From positions 1-64,000 of the forward strand of contig WIXG01000205.1 of NCBI GenBank assembly GCA_009869945.1: a stretch of 64,000 nt of DNA, in the 5' to 3' direction. Within the stretch, counting starts at the first letter, position 1, and the number at the start of each line of letters is the position of its first letter. The DNA is from Mesaphorura yosii (taxonomy: Eukaryota; Arthropoda; Collembola; Poduromorpha; Tullbergiidae). The notes under the pieces were generated by a model. The model did no database searches and was not told the origin of the DNA. It saw nothing but the letters and a program-made list of their open reading frames with translations. Made by a program: the position numbers and the translations under genes. This document shows positions 45,250-59,690 of this stretch, piece after piece.

Positions 45250-46557
45250 AGGCACGGCACGGCCGCTCTTTCGCTCGGAGGCTGCAAAAATTGTGCTGTT
45301 CCAGTAAAAGTAGTGCGACTATTTCACTACAGCAGCGCTTTACTTTGCGCTGGAGAGAGTTTGGCTCTTTAGTTTTAGCGTGGCTGTGGCATGCTTTTGC
45401 TGCCTTGCCTTTCTCTCCGTCCGCATCTCTCGGATATTTTTGATGCGCAGCGCAAGACTTCTACGGCCACATCTCTCCGTCTCTTCTCTTCTCTCCCTTT
45501 GCTTTTGCCTTTGCTTGTGCCTTTACTTTTGCTTGTGCCCGTCTGCGATGCGACGGCTGTCGTGTCGACTCCACAGCAGGCTAACAATTACCGCACGGCC
45601 CACTGCTATTCTCCTTGCTCGCTTACTGCAAGGGAAAGACTGCATGGCAGGCAGCTGAAATTGTACAGAAAATCCGGCGATTTTTCCCGTGACAGAGGCA
45701 AAGGCAGGGAACGGGAAAAGCCAGTCGGAGCAGCCAGTATTGAGTATATCTAGTCCGCTGGAGTACGACTCGCCCCATAATACAGTTTTGGAGCGAAGCG
45801 TGGAAAGAACGCAGCCCGAAGCAGCCGCATCCGCATTCTCCGTCTGCGTCACCGTCGCAGCCAGCCAGCCGCAGCCACACGCCAGCAGTCAGCCAAGCCA
45901 ACGCTTCGCAGATCGCAGCCCATCCGAGCAAATGGCAAGTCACCTCGAGACTCTCGTCACTCGACTCGTGAAATTTGTGAATTCGAATCAGAAACCACTT
46001 GGTTTGGTTTCGGTCGGCATGATTTCGAGTGTTGCTAATTTCTCTTCTGTTTTCACCAACGACGACCTCCTTCGTCGTGACTTTTTGCTGTACAACCCGA
46101 TTTCCGTGGACTCGCTTTTCTTGCAAGCTGGAGACCCGACGTCCGCTTCAAGTCAACATATTGCCGTTTTTGTTACGTCGGCCGAGACTCAAGACGTAAA
46201 TTCTGTACCTTTTGATGTCGTGTCGTTTTTTTGAGTCGCTGTTCGCTGCTCGAACGCTTTTGTGCAATTGTAATCTTTCTCTCTCGATGTATTTTGTACA
46301 CGCTCAATTAATTAATGCGAGTTGAATGGTTTTCGTGTCGCTGCTGAGTGTTCGTGTGTTTTGTGCTTTGCTGTTTCTTACTTTTGTAAACTCGTCGTTC
46401 GTGTCGTAATTCGTAATTTTGTAAACCTATTTTTGATTGTGTGTGATTTCACATTTCACTTGGAGAGTCAGTTTGCTATGGGAAAATCCAACTGCAGACT
46501 TGCGACTACGACTTTGGTCTTCAGAAATCTTGTCGTCTCATCTCTGCATCCAAGCAG
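45250..46557 (+). other. probable 5' (leader) exon
   Basis: A relatively GC-rich stretch with CAGCCAGCCAGCCGCAGCC-type repeats (about 45858-45900) and a TCAGCCAAGCC context ends at a strong splice donor, CAG followed by GTAAGG at 46558. Open frames on both strands (45689-46234 +, 45623-46126 -) overlap each other and are unconvincing, so I read this as untranslated first-exon sequence of a plus-strand gene with long introns. The start is a guess. From the ATG at 46478 a short frame (MGKSNCRLATTTLVF) runs in phase 2 into the donor and would match in phase the exon at 54371. Confidence 0.35.
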
Positions 46558-49500
46558 GTAAGGTTCGTCCTACTTCCATTACAGAGTACGCATTCTCATT
46601 ATCGCATATCGTCTTAAAGTGCGCATAATCCTTTGCACGATCTTTAAACACAGCCGAGTAATTAACACAGTCGCACTTTGACCTTTTGCTTTTCATTTAA
46701 TAAATTAAAAGTAGCCATGCAGAAAAGTCGTCGAGTGCAAGCAGAAGGCGAGGCAGGATCGGAAGAGCGAGATCCGAATTCCATTCCGTGTACTCATGTC
46801 GTGTTAAGGCGCTCACGCTCTCTCGCAGTTCGCAGTACGAACGGGTTGGACGCGGACGCGGGCCGCCGTGAGGATTCCCCTCATTTAATCTTCTTTGCTC
46901 TCCTTCCTACTCAAAGCCTAGCCGAGCCTACCCACACGGTATTTCGAGAACTCCATCCAGGTAGTCAAAGCCAGAACGAAGGGAAAGGTGCCCGTGTCGT
47001 GATGGTCTGCTAAAATAACATTACTTGGATCAAACTAATTCGGGCGTGATGACATGATTTCATCATCGCTCGCCTGCACGCATGACGCGTGCACGCAATT
47101 TTGATTAAACACAGTCGCCACGCATTTACTCAAATGCACGCGGAAGGGCTTCGACTGCATTTACACGGCTGCTGCACAAATAGGCAGAAGAACAGTTCGA
47201 CAAGCGTCTTAAATATTCTGATTGTCACATCGCCTTGAAAGACGCAAGGAAAGGCAGGCAGGCGCTTGCTCCATCGTGATCCGCACTCATTCTTGTCCTC
47301 TTTTATTTTATCTCTTGACTTTCTCCAGCCACTCGCACGCTACCAACTTTCCTGATCATTCATGCAAGTAAATGTAAATGGAATGAAAAAACGAGACAAA
47401 AAGTACTTCTTTTCTTTATTCTGGCAATGCAATACAAAGAATACCCGTGAATGTGAATACTTGAGAGGAAAGTTCTTGAGCGTGTTGCGCAAGCAAAAGA
47501 GACGAGAAACAGCAGCCAGCGAGAAAGGGCAACAGGGAACTTTGGCCGAGCAGGCGAGCGAGCATACGGCACGCAGTCAGCGGATGATGAGCCTCAGCGC
47601 GCTGCTGCGCTGCGTGGGGAAAGTGTAATGGAAGTGTAAACTTGTTCGGCTCCACGCTCCAGAAACTTGAGCGGAGGTCTGCGCTGCGCCCTAAATGCGT
47701 CACATCATGCGATGATGGCGATGCGAATGAGCATAAAAAATTATGTACATTACGAAACATGAAACATGAGTGCAGGCAATGACAACGACAACGACTGAAG
47801 CGAGTGCAAACTTATTCAGAGTGCTGCCTGGTGAGGCGCTAATGAAGAGTATTTAACACCAATTTGAGCCAGGAATCCTTGGCAGACTCACAGAATCCAC
47901 AAAAACGCGTTTCAGAATTTACAGTAAGAATTATTGATTTTCTGTAGTAAGTTTCCGAAACTTTCGATGCGACACAATCAAATCTAGTCTAAAGTCGCAA
48001 TTTTTTCAGGCTTCCTTTTCAATCAGCCACCTTGGCTGCGCGTTTTTCCTGTACTTTTCGGTCTGCAGTGACTCAGATTAAATTCAGAGTGCATGCATGG
48101 CAAAGCGATGTGATTTTCTCAATTTCGAATCTCCTGCTGTGCAGGTGATATTATAATTTAATTCTACAACGCGGAAGATGTTTGTGCTGTTTTGTTCTAA
48201 AACAAATGCTTTGAGTCCAGAAATGTAATGAAGAAGAAATCCAAGAAAAACGCCTTTTCTCGCCGACGTGCATTCATTTGATGAGGATAATGATTATTAT
48301 TATTATCACTAATAAAGGAAAGTATGAGTAAAAACAACACTTAATGCGACCGTTCCGAGGCGAGATGAGAAAAGCGACGAAACACACGGCGCTAATGTCT
48401 AATGGAATCGGTTGCTTCCAGCAAGCCACGTCACGCATTAAGCAGACAGACTTCGGCCTTTCCATGTGCAGAAGATCAGCGTAGCACTCACGAGCAGTGC
48501 GCATCGTAGTGCTCGAGCATCAATTTTTTATCGCACTCGGCCCAAGCTTGTGGTTGTGGGAAATTGGGCAACTGTCGTTTTTATGGATTTCAATTATGAT
48601 TCGCTGCTCGCATCGCATCCTCATCGCAGCATCACTTCACTCACGTGGACGTTGTGGGCTCTGACTTGCGATGCACGAAGCATGAAACGTGAAACACGAA
48701 TGACAAAGAGTGTGAAACTGGAAAACTGGAATCGGAACGGAAAGAAGCAAGCAATCACTATCGCAATCGCAATCGCGAATGGTGAAAGATGCTTCATTTT
48801 GCTTCCTTTGTAATGTCGTTCCTATAAAATTCAAATTCCTTCACAGTTTCTGACGCTGATAAGCAATGGCAATCTCCAGCTTTTTCTTGCGCTTGCGCTT
48901 TGCCAACTAATAGGCCATTATGGTCCGAGTTGTGGTAAACAGGATCGAGATATGAATCCAATTAGCAGCATTGCCTGTGGTCAAAACAGCCCTCCCGTAA
49001 TTATCCATCCAATTTGTGCATGACTTCATGAAGCGCATTGCATGCGTGCTCATTACTGCTAGTACGAGTGAGTTCAGCTCACGATTAATTAATGTGTAGA
49101 TAATCTGTCCTTAAAGGAAGCAGATAGCAAAGCACGTTGGCAAATAACTCATTAAATCTGGCTCTCGTGTGCACGACGACTGCTAATGAGCAATGAGCAA
49201 TGAAGACATTGTATTCAATTTTTCGAATTGAGCTGATTTTTTGACACAGATCGATTTAAATCGCAAAGGACGGAATAAATTAGCGAGCTTGTAAGCATAA
49301 TTTGTCGTTACGCATTAGGATTAACATAAACACGAGCGATTGAAGCAAAAACGCTCTTCGTAATGCCGAAAATAGAGTGACTTCTGCGAATAGCGACTGT
49401 TAACACAGAAAAGACGTTACAGTTTACGGTTTATGAGATCGGACAGGCAGGCAGGCAAGTGTGTTGTACAAATGGAAAAGACCTTGTCCTCCATTCCAGA

Positions 49501-52500
49501 TCGTGCCGCCGTCTGTTTCTGCCGCTTGGCTTGGCAGCAGCAAAAGCAGTGATAATTAAACTAAGAATATGACATCGACTTTGATTAGCCTTTTTGTCTC
49601 CTGCATTTGAGGGCTTGGCATGGCACTCTCATCCTCATCTCATGAGTATTACGTATTACTGGGGACCCATAAAATCCATTTTGTATTTACATTAAGTGCC
49701 TAGTTTGCATATTTATTCCTGGAATCTGTGTATAGTCCGTGAAACACCAAGCCAAAGCCAAAGCAGGAATAAAGCGAGTTTTTTTGCTCTTGAGTCCAAA
49801 CAAGCCAGAAATAAATCGAAAACCCAAAGCGGTTTACTTTACTTTACACGAGCACATCGTGTACTTTGACGAGATAAATTGAAATGCCTGACTGCCTGCT
49901 TCTTTTCTCTGAACATGGCCTGACCGTGAGACTCTTTTCAGAATCAGCATGAATTAGGATGTGCGCGAGATAGCACGCACGCATTCCGACCCGACTGAGT
50001 CTCTGCTCTGCCTGTGCCCGCACAGTGTGAAATGTTAATATTAATTTGACGACGACGGCAACGACGATGAAGTCATGCAGCTATCAATTCAGATTCTGAT
50101 TGTGGAGCACTGTTAATAAGTCGCAGGCGCAGCTCAGTACACAAGATAGCTAAATGCTAATGCTAAGTAGGTACGAGTCGTACGAGCGAGTATAGCACGG
50201 AGGACGGCTGGCTGCTGGCTGCTGGATTAACCATTTTTCTTTCCCATGAACCACATTTTTCTTGAGTGCCATATTATGTTACTATTCTTCCCTGCCTTTT
50301 TGTCACCTACAACTATGCTGGATAGCTGGATGCTTCCAGCAGAAACAGTAGCAGCCGCAGCGCAGCCTCATCGAACGCGAAAGCATATTTATTGAGACTC
50401 ACTCGCATACTTCAAATAATGTGGCATGGCGCATATAAAAATAAATGTAATTCAAACCCAATATGCGATATGCCCTCCATACAAGCATGCCGGGGTTATT
50501 ATTCACTCTTCAGCCGCAGCTTCGGCTCGGCTGCCCTCGCTGGTTGTTGTCGCTCTCGCGTCATTATCAGTCGTCCAAGTTTAGGCTGGCTGGCTGGATA
50601 TACGCAACAACGCAACCGCGAACGCGAAAACATCACAGCCATGCCTGGGCCTTAATAGCGTATTGCAGCAAGCAGCAGTGGTCGAGGCTGATAAAGCATC
50701 ATTAAATAAGCCAATAGCCAAAGTGTTCACATTCACGCAGTCTATGGGAAGCATTAAACATTGTATAACGCAGTGTGAGATATGAAACTGGAATTGGAAA
50801 GACAAGACAAGAGCAATGTGACTGCCTTTGCTTGACTAACTTGCTAAATACTCGCCAGCCAAGCCAAGACACAATGGAATATAATCCAGTGCAATTTGTC
50901 TTTTGTCTCATCACTCGATTCCGGCACCTTCAACCAGGCACATAAACTCCAGTAGATTCTTAGTGGACGAACGTTTCTTCAGACTTCGGCTGTGGTTTAG
51001 TTTAACGAGAAGACAAGCGAGCAGATGCCCGAACTATTGTGTCTTGTGTCACGTGAAGGCCATGGCCATCGTCATCAGGTACGTTGTTGCTTCAAGATTT
51101 CATTTTGGGTCACACATAAAACGTGAAACAGAAGGCCAGGTAGTTCTTTCTCATGATTTCCGCATCGTGTCAGTGTCACGTTGCATCTTTTGAATCATTC
51201 GACGAGCCGAGACGAGATGAAGAGAGTGAAGCAGCAAGCATTTTCCGTGCAGTACCGAAAAAAAGGTGCATTTTAAGTGTGTTGGTATCCGTTTTCTTGA
51301 ATAATATCCTCGTTACGTAAAGTTTGGGCCTGGATTAGCGGCATTCATTCATTCTAGAGACGGATTAGCAGGAAATGTACATGAGCATGAGTAATACTTA
51401 ATACAAAACTTCATCTGTTGTCATTTCTTAATCTTCTCGTGGTCGGTCGGTTCAATAACGACCAAAGCCCAATCTTTGTTATATCATGCGAGATGCGAAG
51501 GTGAGAGCATTCGTCATTCGTAAATTTAGAGCAGTCAAGCCAAGCCGAAGTCGAAAGCTGAAGCAAGGCATCCCAGGGAAATGAGTAGGAAATGTACGAG
51601 CAGAGATAAGAAAGATGACGTCTTCGTCATGGCCATAATTCTAATCATTGCATACCGCCTGCCTGATTTGAATACACGAAAGACGCGAGAGACACGAGTG
51701 GATGATTCAATTGAAATGCTTCTGCTTTATGCTTTTGAATTCTGCTCTGCATTTGACTGTATAAATATTTATCAGGTCTTTTCAGTCGACAGAGTCTTAG
51801 AAATTGAGGTGCGCCCATCATCTACGTTCTTCGTCTTCGCTCCTGGAGTTTCTTTTGTTAACTTGCGCAGATTCCTTTCCTTTGTCACATAATTAGAGTA
51901 TAGAATATTATATAAGCGTAGCGTAGCATGGCATAGCACAAAGCGTGGTGCTCTGCCTTCGTCTCTTCGTTGTCAACAACACTTAAATAAATCTGAATGG
52001 GTAGAGGAACACAATTTTCTTAGACGAGACGGTGTGGGTGCATTGTGACAAAGTCAAATTATCTGTCCGAAAATGAGTTTCGCTTAAAAGCGTCTTAATC
52101 AGATTATTGCGTGCAGTTTTTCGATTCGTCCGTGATATTCTGCTTCTGCGAGGCCTTCCTGAAAGCAACAAATGGGATGAGAGTAGCAACTACAAAGAAT
52201 ATTGGCATTAAGATGATGATTACATAGTTTTACTTATGGTATTAATTAAAAGTAGAAGGGTAGGAGTACAAACAGAAGGTAGCAGTAATAATAATGTTAG
52301 GCATGATCAAAGTTGGTGCTGGGCTTTGCTTTGCTGGGGTGAATTGCGCACATCAAAACCAGAAGCCAAGTTGCTGTTTATGCAGTTCAAATCTTGCCCA
52401 CTTAATAATTTAAGCAGCTTGCTTCTGTCCCCTCTCTTTATTGTTTTCTTTTACTTTTCTCTTTGACATGAGAGAAACGCTAAAATGAAAAATTGCCGAA

Positions 52501-54370
52501 GAGCAGAGAAGGAAAGCTTGAAGGTGGTGCTTCTTTCTTATTAGCCACTGCGGCTGCGACCAAAGTGAAAGACATGCACGTCTGTCTGAGAAATGTAAAA
52601 TTCTCGACTCGGCTGGTTTTTGCTTAGACTAAAATTATAGTGAAATTAAAAGAGTTAAACTAACTTTTGTCCTTGCCAAAGTTTTTTGTCACCTTTAGAC
52701 AAAAGACCCCAGCCGAGTCGAGTCGACTTGAAGGAGGGCGGCTGTTCAGGAAAACTTTGCCTGGTTTGTAAAAATTTAATATAAAAGTTCATCGTGTACG
52801 CTTTGTCTCTGCCGCCGAGATGAGATGACTTATCATGTGTGCATTAAATATTAAAATATTTACAAACTCTTCTGCCTTCTGCGTTTTGTCATCCCTGCAG
52901 AGAATTTCCATTTTGCATTTCTTTGCAAACGGCTTGACGACGACGCGACGCTGCGCTGCGTCGAAATTGCTTCAGATGCTCTCTGCGGTTGAGATGAATC
53001 TAATTAAGTTCTTCTTGGAAGACACAGTCGCAAGTCACCTGTTTGTTGAATCGAAAAGTAAGGCTGAAAAGTTCTGCAAAAATCACGAATGCGAATTGAA
53101 AATTAAGCTTGAGAAGGAATTTAATCGGTTTCCATTTACCTCTGCTGTCTGAGCCAGAGCCCAAAGTCTTCGCGTATTGACAAATTTGCTATTCTTACTT
53201 TATAATTTGCTGCTTGCTTCCGCTCAAGCCTAAGCTGCAAAATTGGGCTTCAGTATCATTCTAGCCTGGCGAATTTGAAGTGCCGTACGAAATAACGTCA
53301 TACCATGCCAAGAGAAGAGAAGAACTTGAGTCTTGAGTTTCCGCCGCGTTCCGTTCGCCTCACAGGGCACGAGAAAGTTAACTGTATTTATTTTTCATCA
53401 ATTCGGTACGTTGCTCGTTGCTTGCTACTCGTCGCCGTGCCGTTTTTGTATTTGCAATTGGTGCGTATTGGATTTCCTTTTATTCTCTGCATCTTCGAGC
53501 TGCCTTTCTCTTTGTCTGCGTGTTTATCTTGAATTGGCTCAAGTTTCCATTTTCCATCATATTGCTTTGCTTTTTACTGCGTCTTCTTCTCTACTCGTCT
53601 GTAATGAGGCTTCGTTGGCCGTGAAGTGAAGTGCGTACGTCGCAAGTCTCAGTACATTCGATGTACGTAAATAAGACCAATTGGAAATTTCAAAGAAGTG
53701 AATCAGAATGCTGAAGGAGCAAGCCCAATAAAATTCGAGAGGGATAAAAGCTGCTGCTTCTCCTTCCAGACAAGACGAAAGCCCGGCTGCTGGCGTGGCG
53801 TGCCCTCCTCATGTCTCGTCTTGCTAAATCTCATCTCATTACGGACTTGCTAATTAAACTTCTTTACTACCGAAAGTATTTTCTTGCCTGTCTCGCCTCG
53901 CCTTTGCCACGATGAAATGAAAGAAGGAAAGCCGGGGCTTAATGAGAGTCCGTGCGAGTCGGGCAGCGAAGCGCGGCGTTTTCGAGGACAAAGTTTTATT
54001 AGTGCACACATCAGCGAACGCGAATCGGAGCAGAGTAGATGCATGCATCATTCTGGCACGCACGCAGCTGAGATTGTCCGCATTCACGTGAGAAAGTGTG
54101 TTGCTGACACGGGAGAGACGAAGACACGACACAAATTAAAAGCGGGACTAAAATACTTTATAAATTGCTTTACGGACAGCACAGCACCTTAAACATACAT
54201 ATTCAGGCCAGGCTGGCAAGGCATAATTTCCATTTATGAAGCACGAAGATGGAGGCTCTGCGATATAAAAAGGGATTCTGTGCAGAATAAAAGAGGGCTC
54301 GAAAAGAGGCTCCATAAAAGAAGACGTTAAATGAAATGCATCTTGACCATAAATTTTCGTCTCTTTTCAG
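46558..54370. other. gene-free region, possibly one long intron
   Basis: I see no supported exon. It contains repeated ATT triplets near 48286-48308, GGCA arrays at 47255 and 49445, and many CCAAGC or CCAAAGC words (49750, 50860, 51540). If the donor at 46558 and the acceptor at 54370 belong together, it is a single 7.8-kb intron. Confidence 0.4.
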
Positions 54371-54443
54371 GAAGGTGCCGCCTGATGAAGGATATCATAA
54401 GATGTTTGATGAGGACGACGGTGCGACCAGCAGGGCCAAGTGA
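54371..54443 (+). CDS. small terminal coding exon, gene unknown
   Basis: A strong acceptor (TTCGTCTCTTTTCAG ending at 54370) is followed by one base completing a codon and then a frame KVPPDEGYHKMFDEDDGATS RAK with a TGA at 54441. Seven bases later is AATAAA (54450-54455) and then a GT-rich stretch, the usual arrangement of a polyadenylation site, so this looks like the last exon of a plus-strand gene. The upstream exon must end in phase 2; the donor at 46557 would fit. Caveat: AAA followed by GTAAGTTG at 54456 is also a good donor, so it could instead be an untranslated internal exon. Product unknown; the acidic EDD-containing tail gives no family. Confidence 0.45.
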
Positions 54444-57400
54444 ACTGTGAATAAAGTAAGTTGTGCTTTTGTCGAGTGATTTCGTGTTTTTGTTGCTGCT
54501 TTCTTGCCTTTAATTGTAGTGAGTTGCAAATGACCATTATATTTTCATTTTACATTGCCAGTTTCATGATTTTATGATTTTCTATCATTTTCTCGTATAG
54601 AGGGCATGCTTTCTTTCTGTTCTTCTTGTCTGTAATGTTTTAACGGGTTGAACCCTGGCCTTTGAATCTCCACACCGTACCACACTCCAAATGGAAAGCG
54701 CGAGAGAGCATGATTGTCAGAAAAACATCAGCCTGTGCGAAGTTTCAAGAGAAAATTGTTCATAAATCTTTAAACTTAATAGATATGTCAGAAAAGATTT
54801 TCTTTTGACATAATCCTTCGGCTATGGCTCAGCGTAACATTTTCACGGCTGCGGCCATGCTAGGACATACCAGACTTTTCGAACACTCAAAGCATCCGCA
54901 TACGAAGCGGCTTGTCTGGCGGCTGCCTCGCCTGTGTTCTCGTCCAAACAAAATAAATTAATTACAATTTGCCGACAGCACCACACCACACGCCAGTAAG
55001 AAATATTCCCAGTGCATGTAAAATTTAGTAATTGGTCTTAAGAAACGAGGAGCACAATGCACTGGAGTCCATCAACCGTGAACCATGGAGTTCATTTCCC
55101 AATTACCCATTTAAGCTAGGCGCGGCGTGCTCCGCTTTCGATCCCGACCTTCTGTTGTGGGTTTCTCGCGGGACGTCGAAATAGAAAAACGTCTCTAGAG
55201 CTGGCAAAGCTCAAGCCAATATGTAAAATGCAGAAGGTGAACTGCGAAAGAATGGCTTCGGAGATAAATTCTTATGCATACACACACGGCATACTTTCTC
55301 CATTCTTTTCTCATCCTCCGCATTTCGGAGTATGTATGAAATATTAAAAATGAAAATTCAGGAATATTTTCCACATGCAAGCCTCACAAAAGGAAGTATG
55401 TCTATCGATTTCAATTAGACTGCGCTGGGAAACTTTCCTCTCTGTATGCATTGTATGCGTGTATCTTCCACAGAGTAGAATACTGCATAGCATTAAAGCG
55501 AGTGAGTTGTAGTTTACTCGACTACTCACTTCATCTTTTCAACTGCTCGTTGTCTCGTCCCGCGTCTCGAGCAAAATGACTGGATGAATATGCCTGGCTT
55601 GGTTGGTTGGCTGGTTGACGGAGCCTAATTTGTAGTTTGCCAGGTTTCTTTGTGCAAGCCTGCCATCAAGTAGAACACAAACGCTTGACGCTTTATCCTT
55701 TATCTTTCTTTTGAAAAATTCAGGCAAACATGCAGCATTCAGCGTACAGGGTAGAGAAAATTATCCGGGTTAACTTCGAAAGGCGACGGGTTTCGATAAT
55801 GAAGTCATTCCAGTTTTGACGTAGGGGGTCGTAGGCAATGTACTAATCGGGTATTGAGGACATCGGTTAAATGAGTTGCAGTTACGTTGCGTTACGTTGT
55901 GCTTCGTCCACGTCGTCGTTATTTCATCCGAGGCATCCATCACACGTGGGGCACAAACGTCTGCGACTTGCGATGGCAAAGTTGGCACAGGCACAAGAAT
56001 GAAGAAAGTCCACAACGTGAGAGAAGAAAATTGTCAGATTCTTGCTCGCTCTTTGCTTTCGCCGTGCCATCCCACGCACAGAATTTTGCTTACAGACAAT
56101 GCGTGCTTGCTTGTACAAACACAGTTGACTGAATATTACAAAGATTTCTGTGTACATACAAAAAATCTTGCGTCTCTTGCAGTAGCGGGCTCGACGTCTT
56201 CTTGGAAGCAAGCAAGGCAAAGCTCGTATGCAGACATTTTTCGTTTGCTGCTCCGATGAGTTTCTCTTTTTATTCCTTTCTTGGAACAAATTCAATCCTG
56301 CCGTTGACGCTGTGTCGAGTCTCATATTTTTATTTCATTTGCTGCCTATTTCTCTCTCCAATGTGAGCTTGGAATTCGAATGCGGATGTGCTCGCTCGTC
56401 GCTGCCGTCGCTGTTTGACGGCTTGATCTTTCGATTTGAGAGCACATCATCTCGCATGAGCATGACGAGCTGGAAGCGAAAGCGATGCAAAGAGGAAAGA
56501 AATGTCTGCCTGCCCGGTTGGAAATCGATCCCCAAATTGTGCACTGCTGTTTGTTTAATTCAAACTGACATTTGACAAACTGAAATACAAAATACGAAAT
56601 ACCGTGAGTGAGCGGGGAAATTCTTATTGTAAAACGAGCAGTTTCAGTTTGCGTTTGGTAGAAAATTTCTTGACGGCTTGGCCTCCGGCCAAACGCCAAA
56701 CTTGCGTCAAGCACAATTGCGGCAATTTCATGCGGATTAATAAGAAAAATATGAACCATGTTTAATTATTTGAGTTGCAGAATGACTGACTGCCTCATAC
56801 AAAGACAAGACAAGGCATGGCTGACACAAGAATTGAGTGCGCTGTGGCTGGCTGGCTGGGACGCAGATGCAAGATAGTTGCGAGTCACTTTCACATTTTT
56901 CTCTTTTACTCTGCCTGCCACCTCAGCCTCAACATTCAGTCGTCTGTGCTGCTGTCTGGTTAGGATTCGTCGAGTTTGTCTGTTCATTTATAAAAGCGGA
57001 CAACTCATTATCTTGAAAACGGAGAGGAAGGAAAAGCAGCTCGAGTGCGGAGGAGGCAGCGTGCGTCATAATTTCGTGTACGCGTAGTACTTTATACTCG
57101 TGCGTTTATCCCATTCATTTGGTCAATCTTTCTCTCTTTTCTCTCTCGTTGTCATTATTACCCCCTAGCATAAGGCATAAGGACTTTAATACACACACAC
57201 ACTGTGTTAAGTTGTGCTCAATACATTTTGCTACTAGAAATAACACAGCATAATGCACGCACATATTCGTATTTTATTTGTGTACGAACTCCGCCTCGTT
57301 CTTTTTCCTGCGCCGTGCCTGTGCCTGTGCCCGTGCCTCACTTTATCTCCGCCAAGAATTCATGACCGAGCCGAGCTTTTATCCTTTCCGTATTATAAAC

Positions 57401-59500
57401 ATACTCTCATCATCGTAGCTGTTGCTGTTGCTGTTGCAATTTCTCGTTATTTCACATTCCGCTGGCCCATACTTTACTTTCCTTTCCTTTATCCTCGAGC
57501 ACTCCGCCGCGCGGTCGTAAAAGGATAGCGCTGGATTTGGCGTGGCGTGGCGCGGCGTGGATACGTGAAAGTTGAATCCAAGTCAGTCCAGGTCTTGCGG
57601 GATTCGGAATTCGACTGCAGCACAGCGTATTGCGTATCCGAGGCCAAGTCGAAATAAAATTATAATGTTAGCCGCTTGCATGCCGTATTTGAGTATTTGT
57701 CTCACTCCAGCTTGTCTGTCTTGTCTCCCTGCTACTGTTGTTTCACTCGTAATTAATTATTCACATCGCAGCAGCCAGCAGCAGCTCGCTCTCGTTCACC
57801 GCTCCTCTGCCTCTTTTGTTTAGCCAGCTCATGTTTGTGTCACTAATAAATGTGCGTATCTTTTATCCAAATTCCAATTCCATAACCCACGCATGTTATC
57901 GCAGGCACGGACAAAATGAACCATAAAAACGGGTCTCTGAGCGCATTATTGACGTTAGTCTGCTCGAGGACGCAAATACGTAGGCAGGCGGGCAGGTTTG
58001 GCTTTAGCACTGCGACTGCGGATTTAATTCCCAAATACAAATTGCAGATGGGTGACTGGCTTTCGCTTTGTTTCCGATTACAGTCAGCCAGTCAGCCGGT
58101 TGCTCAGCGAGAGACGACGCGAATTATTACGCATTGTGTCAGCTCAGTCGAGTTATTTCAGGTATCTCGCTCGCAATCGCAGATTTCTGTGCTGTGCCGT
58201 GCCAGAATTTAATAATTCCAGTGAACTGGAGTCGAGGAATACGCAGAGTAAGCCGAAGTCTTTTGTGTTATATTTGTAGCTTTTGTCTATTTAATTATTT
58301 CTGTCATTTATAAAGTAATAATGCGGATTTGTCTCGAACTGACAATGGCGGCCATGCGGTACGGCAGGCAAAGAAGTAGTTCACAGTTTATCATTGCCCT
58401 GCCCAGAATGGCGGCATGACATGGAGACTGTCTTCCGTCAGTCGCTTACGTCTGTCGCGGCTCGTGTATAATCAGACAGAGAGATTTATCGTTCCAAAGC
58501 TGCGCCCGGGACGGGGAAGAGCTCAGGCTAAAGCTGCTCGATTTTCTTTTGCTTTTGCTTACGCAGAAGATGAAGAAAGTGAAACAAATAGCTGCGGGAT
58601 TCTGAAACGAAATGAGCAACGAGGCTGCCTGCCCCCAAACGCAGGGCATACGGCGCAGAGGGGTCGAATTCCATCTTCCAAGCAGAAAAGTAAAACAGTT
58701 TTCATTTAATTTCAAAGGCAAAAGGCTCCAGCTGTACAGAAATTAGAATGCCATCGAGGAAGAACGCACAGGCACGCTGTTCATATTTTCATATGGCAGA
58801 CAGGAAAGAGGAATGATGAATATTATCGGATGCTGGAATAAGAAAATGGAAACAGAAACAAAAACAGAGAAATAATGCACCGCGAATGGCGAATAAAGAA
58901 AAACACACGGATTTATGACAGTAATATCCTCTTTAATATAAGGCGAGGATGAAGATGATTTACGTCTGCCTGGCAGACTGTCTCTGTCGCAATGCAAAAT
59001 GAGACACAGCTCCTTCCTTTTATGAGCACACCACCATGATTCTTAGCCACTAAATTTATGCAAATGATGTGCGCATTTGAAAGCATGCATGGCATGAAGG
59101 GGTTTTGTTTTAGAATTAAAGCGTCTTCGTCTGTGTGCATAAAGCGAACAAGCGAAACGCGAGATTAATTTTGTTGGTTACTTTCTCCACGAGAAGTAGA
59201 AATTAAGTGCAGTGTATGCAATTTATGAAGGAAATCAGGAAACAGTCAAAGGCATGGAGTTTCGCTGTTTCCATCCGAAGCTGCCTGCCCAAGGCGAGGC
59301 GAGAAAGGCGTCAGGTGTACAAAAGAAACGACGATGCAGTGCTTTGCTGGTAGCCGGTAGTCTTCTGAATAGGACATAGTCAAATCCAAAAGTAGAAAAG
59401 AAAGTAGATCACATTTTTCATTTACTTTTGTTCTTTGCTGTGCTGTGACGTGAATGTGTTGCCTGGCTTCTTTCTTTGTGTGTGCACACGCACGCAACTC
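54444..59500. other. gene-free repeat-rich region
   Basis: No supported exon. Simple repeats include ACACAC at 57190-57202, TGTTGC/CTGTTG at 57420-57437, CCTGTG/CCCGTG at 57318-57336 and GGCGTGGCGTGGCGCGGCG-like at 57538-57560. Frames of 100-137 codons near 56.2-56.8 kb lie on both strands and look like chance. Confidence 0.45.
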
Positions 59501-59690
59501 GGACGGAGCCACGCCGTCACTGAGTCACCGCCTCCGAAGGACCCGTGGACTCCGTACACTGCAAGCGCCTCGGACTCGAGGAACTGGCCGCCGATTCCGT
59601 GTAGTCTGTCTCGACTCCTTATCATTCACCAGTCCGGTGTTCTTGTAACACTGTCAACTGGACGGAGAACTGATAAGGGCTTGAGCGGAC

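Noticed and set aside
45623-46234. Frames of 181 (+) and 167 (-) codons
   Set aside because: Antisense to one another in a CAGCC-rich stretch; no recognisable motif. Kept only as a probable leader exon.
56228-56759. Frames of 115 (+) and 137 (-) codons
   Set aside because: Mutually antisense, low-complexity Ser/Phe composition, no splice support.
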